DNA from: Biscogniauxia marginata
Lineage: Eukaryota > Ascomycota > Sordariomycetes > Xylariales > Xylariaceae
Direction of reading: 5' to 3'
NCBI GenBank assembly: GCA_022695795.1
Contig: MU404092.1
Span: 186,001 to 250,000 of the forward strand
DNA: 64,000 nt
Shown here: positions 57,628 to 64,000 of the stretch, piece by piece
Position numbering within the stretch: the stretch's first letter is position 1
Layout: each line of letters starts with the position of its first letter
Notes under the pieces: generated by a model
The model's database searches: none
What the model was told of the DNA's origin: nothing
The model's input: only the letters and a program-made list of their open reading frames with translations
Position numbers and translations under genes: made by a program

Positions 57628-57836
57628 GTCCGTCATCTGCGGGTCTGCCAGAGATCCGGTCCCACCCCTTTACCCGAAACAGCATCTTCAAGTTCTCTTA
57701 AGTCACCATCCATCTACATAACTGAGCCGTTGAGGTTATCCGCCTTCATTTCCGCGCTAGTTATCAATAAATATAGATGGTAGCGGAGAGAAGGGGGAGG
57801 ATGATCACGGGTACCTAGCTCCTTGAATAGCCCACC

Positions 57837-59775
57837 ATGAAGAACTTCGTCAAACAGAGGACGCCCATCCGTCGTCCTGACGGTGGTCCACCAGACCAGC
57901 AGCGGCCGCCGAATCTCCAATATGTCTACACCCTCACGGCCTTCGTCTCACTAGGTGCGTTCCTCTTCGGATGGAACCAGGGCGTCATGGTGATGATTAT
58001 TGCGGATGACCGATGGCTGGGGCTCATGAAGCCCGGGAGCGACTGTAAGTCGTCCACCTAATCGGATGGCATCAGTGCGAGTCTAGCGCTCATTTTCCGC
58101 AGGGAGCATTGGCTTCGTGGTAAGCATATACAATATCGGATGTGTTATCGGGGCCATGACTATTGGTTTCTTCGCCGATACCTGCGGCCGGGAGAGGACC
58201 CTCTCGATGGCAAGTGTTGTTTTCGTCATCGGAGCACTGCTCCAAAGCGTATCGCATACCATAACCCAGATGGTAAGTCTAATTTGGAATGATAGTTATT
58301 TTCCATTATCACACTGACGTCTGGTAGAGCATCGGACGCTTGGTTCTTGGACTCGGTGTAGGCGCATACTCTGCCGGCGTCCCACTCTACATCTCCGAGA
58401 TATCCCCTGCTCAACTACGCGGCCGAATCGTCGGAATTGAACTGATGATTCTCTGCTTTGGTGAAATGGTGGTATTTTGGGTCGTATATGGCTTTTATTT
58501 CATCGACTCAGTTGATTGGTGGCGCATCCCGCTTGTCATCCAGGTTGTGCCAGCTCTCGTGCTTGCCGTGGGATGTTGGACATGGGTACCTCCTAGCCCT
58601 CGCTGGCTGGCTACTGAAGAGAGGTATGAATGTGCCGCAGAAGTCCTCACGAGACTCCACGGATCGGAGGTAGCCGAGTTTGAAATTAGCGAAATTCGCA
58701 AGACCGTGTCCGAAGAACAAGTTGTCACGCACGTGTCTTGGTCGGACATGTTTAAGGGGCCGGTCTTGAGGGTCACCTTGCTCGGCACTGGGATACAAAT
58801 GTTCCAGCAAATTACAGGTAAGATAATTTGGTTGCTGTAAACTACATCTTATGCGTATGTCATGGAATACTAAAAATGAATTTAAAACCACAGGTACCAA
58901 CGGGATTTTCTACTACGCACCGATGCTCTTCAAGAAAGGCGGTATCACCAACCCTACCATGGCCAATCTGGCGACCGGTGGGATTGGTATCGTTCTGTTC
59001 CTTAGTTCCTGGATTCCCATTTTCTACTTCGACCGATTGGGGCGTAAGACCTGGTTTCAACTTGGTCTTATTGGCATGATATTCGCCCTGGTTGGTATTT
59101 GTGTTCTGCAGCAACATGTTGTAGATTTTCCGACTGATCCAATCAACAATTCCATTGTTATATTCCCGTTCCTGTTCTTTACATTCTTCAATATGAGCTG
59201 GAGCTCGGGCTCTTGGACCTATGCCGCCGAAATTTTCCCTATCTCTCTACGCGTAAGTTGACAACCTTTCGCCCTCTGGTCGCAAGGTACCGTACTGAGC
59301 TCCCTCTCTAGGCTAAGGGAAACGCTTTATGCACCGTGTCTCTCTGGATATCAAACTTTGTGGTAGCACAGGTGTCTCCTCCTATTGAGAGCGCAACGGG
59401 CTATGGTTTGTACGCGCTATTTGCTGCCATCTGTGTGATAGCATTCTTCTTCGTGCGCTACGCTCTAGGTAAGTATTTATGCGATGAAAAGAAAAGTCCT
59501 AGATACTAACCCGTGGTAGTCGAAACAAGGGGTCGGTCTCTAGAGGAGATGGCTGAGCTTTTTAGAATAGAGGGGAACGGCAAGGAACAAGACGACCCGG
59601 ACCCAGCAAGACAAGGTATGCTCCAACCTTAAACTCGCCGTCAAATCCGTCTCAACTTAGAAAGGCCATGGCCCACCCCCTTTATCACGTTGCTAATGAA
59701 CCATATCCTACAGGGCTGCTCCAATCCGAGAGCAATAACGACCTAGCACATGAATACTCGGAAGGTTCTGAATAG
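57837..59775 (+). CDS. MFS sugar transporter (SP family)
   Basis: A proton-coupled or facilitative sugar carrier of the plasma membrane. Seven exons: 57837-58044, 58103-58272, 58328-58817, 58894-59252, 59312-59468, 59520-59615 and 59714-59775, with introns 51-98 nt, all GT-AG and phase-consistent, giving 513 residues, the usual family size. Twelve hydrophobic segments can be placed. Family motifs: LGAFLFGWNQGVM in TM1, ADTCGRERTL in the TM2-3 loop, GRLVLGLGVGAYSAGVPLYI, the TM6 loop PPSPRWL (usually PESPRWL), QQITGTNGIFYYAPMLF in TM7, FDRLGRKTW in the TM8-9 loop, and ETRGRSLEEM after TM12. All are intact, so the gene looks functional. The substrate cannot be read from the sequence; hexose, pentose or another polyol are all possible. 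Context: downstream lies a decayed LysM gene on the opposite strand. Confidence 0.92.
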
Positions 59776-60623
59776 CAATATTGTCATTCACGTTTATAAT
59801 TAACTTTTGATACCTTATATATTTAATAATATATTACATGCTTTCAACAAATTTACGGAAAACCACCGATTGTTTCTGAGGCTAAATCTTCTTGCAAGGT
59901 GGATTATAGGAGCTGATAAATGAAATGTTACTTAGTATTACTGCATTGTCGGTAATTACATCTCTTAACGTGTGTTGTAAATATACCAATAAAATTTCTC
60001 TAGTAGAAGATTCACTTAACTCGGTAATTTCTCTTTTATAGTAACCGCCCTTATTCCTTTCTATGTTATTTGGATAACTCGGGAATCATATCATACAAGG
60101 AATAGGTTTTCTGTGTTGATTCCCAGTTCAACAGATGTAAGTATAAGTTTTAATCTCTTTACAAGAAACATGTATTGTAATTACTTATAAGGAATTAGAC
60201 CTCAGGATGAGATTTACGATTTGCTAGGACAGAAGGTCATTCATTCTACCTCCTCACGTCCTTGCAACCTTCTTCTTACGAATCTTCTGATCGCTCTCTT
60301 CCCCAATTATTGAACCCCAAATGTCTCTGTTTCATCATATGTTGGAGGCCTCCAAAATCTCCCGCCTAGCAGTGAATTGGGCGAGCAGCCGGATGGGCAC
60401 AGGTGAAGGGTAAGACTACACGCGTTTACCCTGATTTCAATAATGGTAAGATCGTTGCGATGTATCGCAAGAGAATGCGCAAGTTATCGGTCAAGGTGAG
60501 ACCAGTAAGTCAAGGTTAAGAACGGCGGAAAGAAGTTCGTATAGAGCAAGAACTGTACAATATGACTGAGATCGATTTGTAGTTCATAAAATCTGCCCCT
60601 TTTACCTTCCGCTGGACTTCCAC
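59776..60623. other. AT-rich intergenic DNA
   Basis: Spacer between the convergent transporter and LysM pseudogene. It is AT-rich with many TA dinucleotides and no open frame of note. Such TpA-rich texture is compatible with RIP but is not proof. Confidence 0.5.
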
Positions 60624-63151
60624 TCAAGATGAGACAGACACGCAGTATCCTTCGCCAAGTTGGAACTGCAGTGAACAGTTTTCTCCGTTTGGTCCCAATA
60701 CGGTATTCCATTCATATAGCTGATGCGTCGTGATATCTGATGCATATGTCAGCTAAGGAAGGAAAGATGCGATCCAGGGGTGTGGCAAATGAAGCGAATA
60801 CTTACTATTTTCTTGCGCGAATAAATCGCAGTAATCACCGCTCTGAGCTACCACAATCTTATTGCAGTTGGAAGCAATGCCGCTCTGTGTCGGAATCGCT
60901 GACGAGGTCGCGCTAGTCGGTGATGTGGTTGTGGGTGTTGCGGATGTGCTGGAGACACCAATACAGTAATCCACACCGGCTTGGAAGAGCTCTCGCAATT
61001 TTCCCCATTCGCACCTAGGATGGAATTCCAAGCATATAGTTGTTGGGTTGTGATACCGTTGTCGCTGGCGAATTTGCTGCAATAGTCGCCGGTCTCCGCG
61101 TTCTTGAACTTGTTGCAGGTCGCAATGATACCGCTTTGGGTCGGCTATGGTAGTGACGTCGTGCTTTACGAGGTCGATGAGAGCGTAGATGAAGTGCTGG
61201 TGCTGGTACTACTGTGGACACTGATTTCGACGTAGGAATCATAACTGTAGAAGCTTAGCGCACATCACTTTAAACGTGGTCAGGGGCATACTGACCCAAG
61301 CCAAAATTGGGTAGTACAACTATGACCATCTGGATATCCTAATGCAGGGTTCCATGCGGTGAGGTCGGCCATACTGATATCGAAGGATTGCGTGAAGCTG
61401 TAGCAGGTATCGCCTGAGCCGGCGTAGGCGAACTTGGTGCAGTTGGATGCTATGTCGGACTGTGTGGGAGGGAGATGAATGCTTACGAGGAACAGACGTA
61501 TTGACTAGCTGATAGGCTGTCGCATAGGCTGATGGTGTTGGGATTCTAGGAGAGCAATAAGGTTGTCGTTACGTTGAGAGTGCTAGTTGTATATGCAGCT
61601 GCAAGGATATCGCAGGAGTCCCCATCGTTGACTTGCTTGAGCGTGCATGTACTTGGTACGCAGGTGGTGTTGGATATCGTGCAATCATCCGAGTCTGTAG
61701 CTGCCCGAAGGTCTCCTGTTGTTACTCCGTATTGCTGGGATAGACTGTCACAACCAGAGCTGTTGGGGGATAAAGTCTGACCAGTACAGTTGCCTGGAGC
61801 ACTCGAGTTATTCGCTGGATCGTTTCCGGGCGGAAGATAGGTAGTATTAGGAGCTGCAGCGTAGTCTGGTAGAACCCAGACAACGCTCTCCGGCATATTA
61901 ATTTGACAGACGTCCTGGATATCTTGATATTGCTCAATAAGATAGTCGGAGTAATCCGTATCTGGGAGAAACAGCGAATTGGCGCGATGCCACATTACTG
62001 TCAGAAAGCACGGGCTGCAGAGCTTTTTTAAAGAGTTAAGAACATTGTTTAATGTATAAGATGTGATAAGAGTTAGCAAGGGTCGTCGTTACCGGCCCAG
62101 ACATAGACATATCCGAAAAGTCGACGCTAAAGCAGGCTTTATACGGCATTTTCCTGTATTACTACGAGCCACTTAAGTAGAGATACCTATATCATGTCCG
62201 TGAGGTGATGACGTCTCTTACTAACCCTCATAGGCTTACTTACAACAGTATCATAATAGAGGTTGACCTCAAATATATAGTCAGCATGATCATAACAGTT
62301 ACTGGAAGACACGAAAGTACCATTCTGTTCATGGAATTAGGATCCGTACATAAGAAATTGGATGGATTAGAAACGCAGTCTGGCTCAACCTCAACTCCAG
62401 ACCAGTTTTGAGATTCGAGGAAACACCAGGTCAATCCTTGGTAATAGGCCGGATCAGTGATATTGCCCGGGCCGTAATGTAGATCGATCTCATCACTAAA
62501 TGTCCCAACATCCTTTGGATCGAATAGAGGTTCGCCAGTCGTGGCATTTGTCTGAGTGGTAGAATTAGCATTACCGAGATCGCCGTCGGCAAGGCTTGCG
62601 TCGTTGACTGTCGGGTCACTCGTATAGTTGAGGGGAAAATTGCTAACTATAGTGTTAGATCAGCTTGATTTTCAGGGAAAACGTATTCAGCTGCATACTC
62701 GGACTTCAGACATGCCATTGTGATGCCCTCAACGAAGCGGAGAGCAAATGAATCTACCGGGACCAACTTGCTCGCGATATTGTACGTCAGACCAATGCAA
62801 GAGTCTCCGACATTAGTAACCCAAGTGCTGATGTCATCGATGCAGCTTGAAGTGCACAGGGCCGTTATGTTCTCTTCGGACCGGTAGTAGTTATCGATCT
62901 AGCCAGCCATGCGATAAAGGTCTGGGTCACAATTCAAAGTTGCGTTCCTGAAGATCCTATCAGCATTTGTTCAGATGCATGTCGAAGTCAATTTACATGG
63001 CTATGATGCAGTCTTCCGTCCATCCTAGGTTCGTAGCAAGGCCTCCAACATCAATCGCCGGAAACGTGTTGAAGGAGATAGTATCTTGAGCCACGGCATT
63101 GGCAGAAAAAAACGCCACCCAAAGACTGCCAGTAAAGCATATTGACGCCAT
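60624..63151 (-). pseudogene. Decayed secreted multi-LysM protein gene
   Basis: LysM modules bind chitin and related glycans; fungal LysM proteins act in walls or at host surfaces. The start at 63151 gives a signal peptide (MASICFTGSLWVAFFSANAVAQ region, hydrophobic to about residue 20). A Cys-rich N-terminal part typical of large ascomycete LysM proteins follows (NATLNCDPDLYRMAG, ITALCTSSCIDD, TWCFLESQNW, LCSPCF). Four LysM-like modules then occur (QVNDGDSCDILAA; GSGDTCYSFTQ with LTAWNPALG; ETGDYCSKFAS with LYAWNSILG; QSGDYCDLFAQ with LYEWNTVLG). Stops interrupt the frame: TAG 62901-62899, TAG 61548-61546 (at an expected Trp), TAA 61168-61166 and TAG 61147-61145 (both in the Ser/Thr linker). 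Frameshifts lie near 62310 and 60990, and probably another near 61470. Several introns are still recognisable. The many independent lesions make this a pseudogene. The stops fit CAG/CAA to TAG/TAA or TGG to TAG, i.e. C-to-T at CpA. Confidence 0.85.
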
Positions 63152-64000
63152 ATCTGATTGAAAGAAGTGTAATAATAGGGGAATCAAGGAAGAGAAGCTG
63201 TTCAACGAAAGGCTCCGGGAGACAAGATGATTAAAAAAAAAAAGGAGCGGTTGGTAAGGCCGAATCAAGCAAAGAGGGACAGGACTATACTTTGCGAGAC
63301 TGTCATCGACTTTAGAGGTCATCTTCGGCAAAGCAAGGCTGAAGAGAGCCAACCTAGTGGGATCGGGCATGTTGTGCATTTGATAACATAGACATAGTCA
63401 TAAGGCGTGAATGTGTAAAGGCGAGTTGTAACCGACGTGACCCCTAATTATCGAATAATTAAGTCTCACCACCCTCGGCTGCAGTAGGAGGTAATCCCAG
63501 CCGAGAATTCATAAAATATCTATTATGCTTGCTTGATTGGGCTTGTCCCTCCTGTTTGATGTTGCTACAAGGTTTCAGACTGTGTAGGTATATATATTGG
63601 AAGACGTGTCTTACGTAACCACCGTATATCGCGGCGCCGCCGAATAGGAATATTGGAAGATGTGTCGTCTTGTTGAACGTCGGTAGATGAATATCATGCC
63701 ATTTTTGCTGACCAACCGATGGGTTCTATAAGAGATACTACCTTTTAGTCAGGACCTCAGGTACAATATACGACTCTGTGCATTCCTACCTGTTTCCCAC
63801 GGTACTGTATATCTATCAGCCATTCTAGCCCAGTCGCTTAGCTTGTGCCTTCGTATCTTTGGTCCCCGTTCTATATCAGCGCCCAATTTAGCAGGGGCTT
63901 ATTATACCGACCTCTTAGCCGGCTCTTCCCTGCAAGAGGCTCAGGTGGTCTGTTTGTGTAGCCAAAAGGAAAGATGGGACACTGCATTTCGGTTCAGCAG
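63152..64000. other. Flanking DNA to window end, no gene seen
   Basis: It begins with the former promoter of the LysM gene. An A run lies at about 63231-63242. No frame or motif was recognised, and a gene starting beyond the right edge cannot be excluded. Confidence 0.45.

Larger units (their letters stand above)
55083..57836. other. Intergenic between divergent membrane protein and sugar transporter genes
   Basis: The left end is the promoter of the membrane protein, with a (CGT)n microsatellite at 55229-55252. A CCTA array lies at 55991-56020 and another near 56258-56272. From about 56000 to 57600 the DNA is AT-rich with no convincing frame. The right end is the transporter promoter. Confidence 0.5.

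Overview
The window looks like nuclear DNA of a filamentous ascomycete, probably a Sordariomycete. I infer this from short GT-AG introns (45-100 nt is usual here) with CTAAC/CTGAC-type branch sites, scattered genes on both strands with no operons, CT-rich leaders, and protein families with fungal features: an Ame1-type kinetochore protein, fungal Tim10, a Meu6-like PH protein, a GH76 mannanase and a LysM protein. Gene density is low: 14 genes or gene remnants in 64 kb. Many intergenic stretches carry short TAGG/CCTA tetranucleotide arrays.

Layout. 1-1.7 kb: minus-strand CENP-U/Ame1 homologue running off the left edge. 4.9-6.5 kb: plus-strand Cys-rich hypothetical protein with one in-frame TAG. 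7.4-8.7 kb: KDEL receptor Erd2 with an unusually long acidic tail. 10.1-12.1 kb: secreted GH76 alpha-1,6-mannanase-like protein. 15.1-20.8 kb: three nuclear genes for mitochondrial proteins in succession: GTP:AMP phosphotransferase, Tim10 and mitochondrial lysyl-tRNA synthetase. 21.7 kb: short, truncated AIG2/gamma-glutamylcyclotransferase-like gene. 22.7-25.5 kb: four-exon F-box-like protein with a zinc-binding Cys cluster. 25.5-36.6 kb: an 11-kb stretch with no convincing gene, including a CpG-poor, purine-skewed block. 36.6-38.4 kb: Meu6-like PH-domain protein with a repeated SLFG-type motif. 40.6-41.9 kb: F-box protein. 45.6-46.8 kb: adenine phosphoribosyltransferase with a 483-nt intron. 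46.8-52.5 kb: gene-free. 52.6-55.1 kb: about 10-TM membrane protein of unknown function. 57.8-59.8 kb: seven-exon MFS sugar transporter. 60.6-63.2 kb: four-module LysM gene broken by several stops and frameshifts.

Most genes are unrelated housekeeping functions: kinetochore, ER retrieval, mitochondrial import and translation, nucleotide metabolism. The right end (MFS transporter beside a decayed LysM gene in AT-rich DNA) and the 25.5-36.6 kb desert look like accessory sequence. The stop codons in the LysM gene fit C-to-T changes at CpA, the signature of repeat-induced point mutation (RIP). I found no clear novel multi-gene system. The most unusual items are the Erd2 tail, the TAG-interrupted zinc protein, the CpG-poor block and the repeated motif in the Meu6-like protein. 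All splice models were built by eye and have no transcript support.
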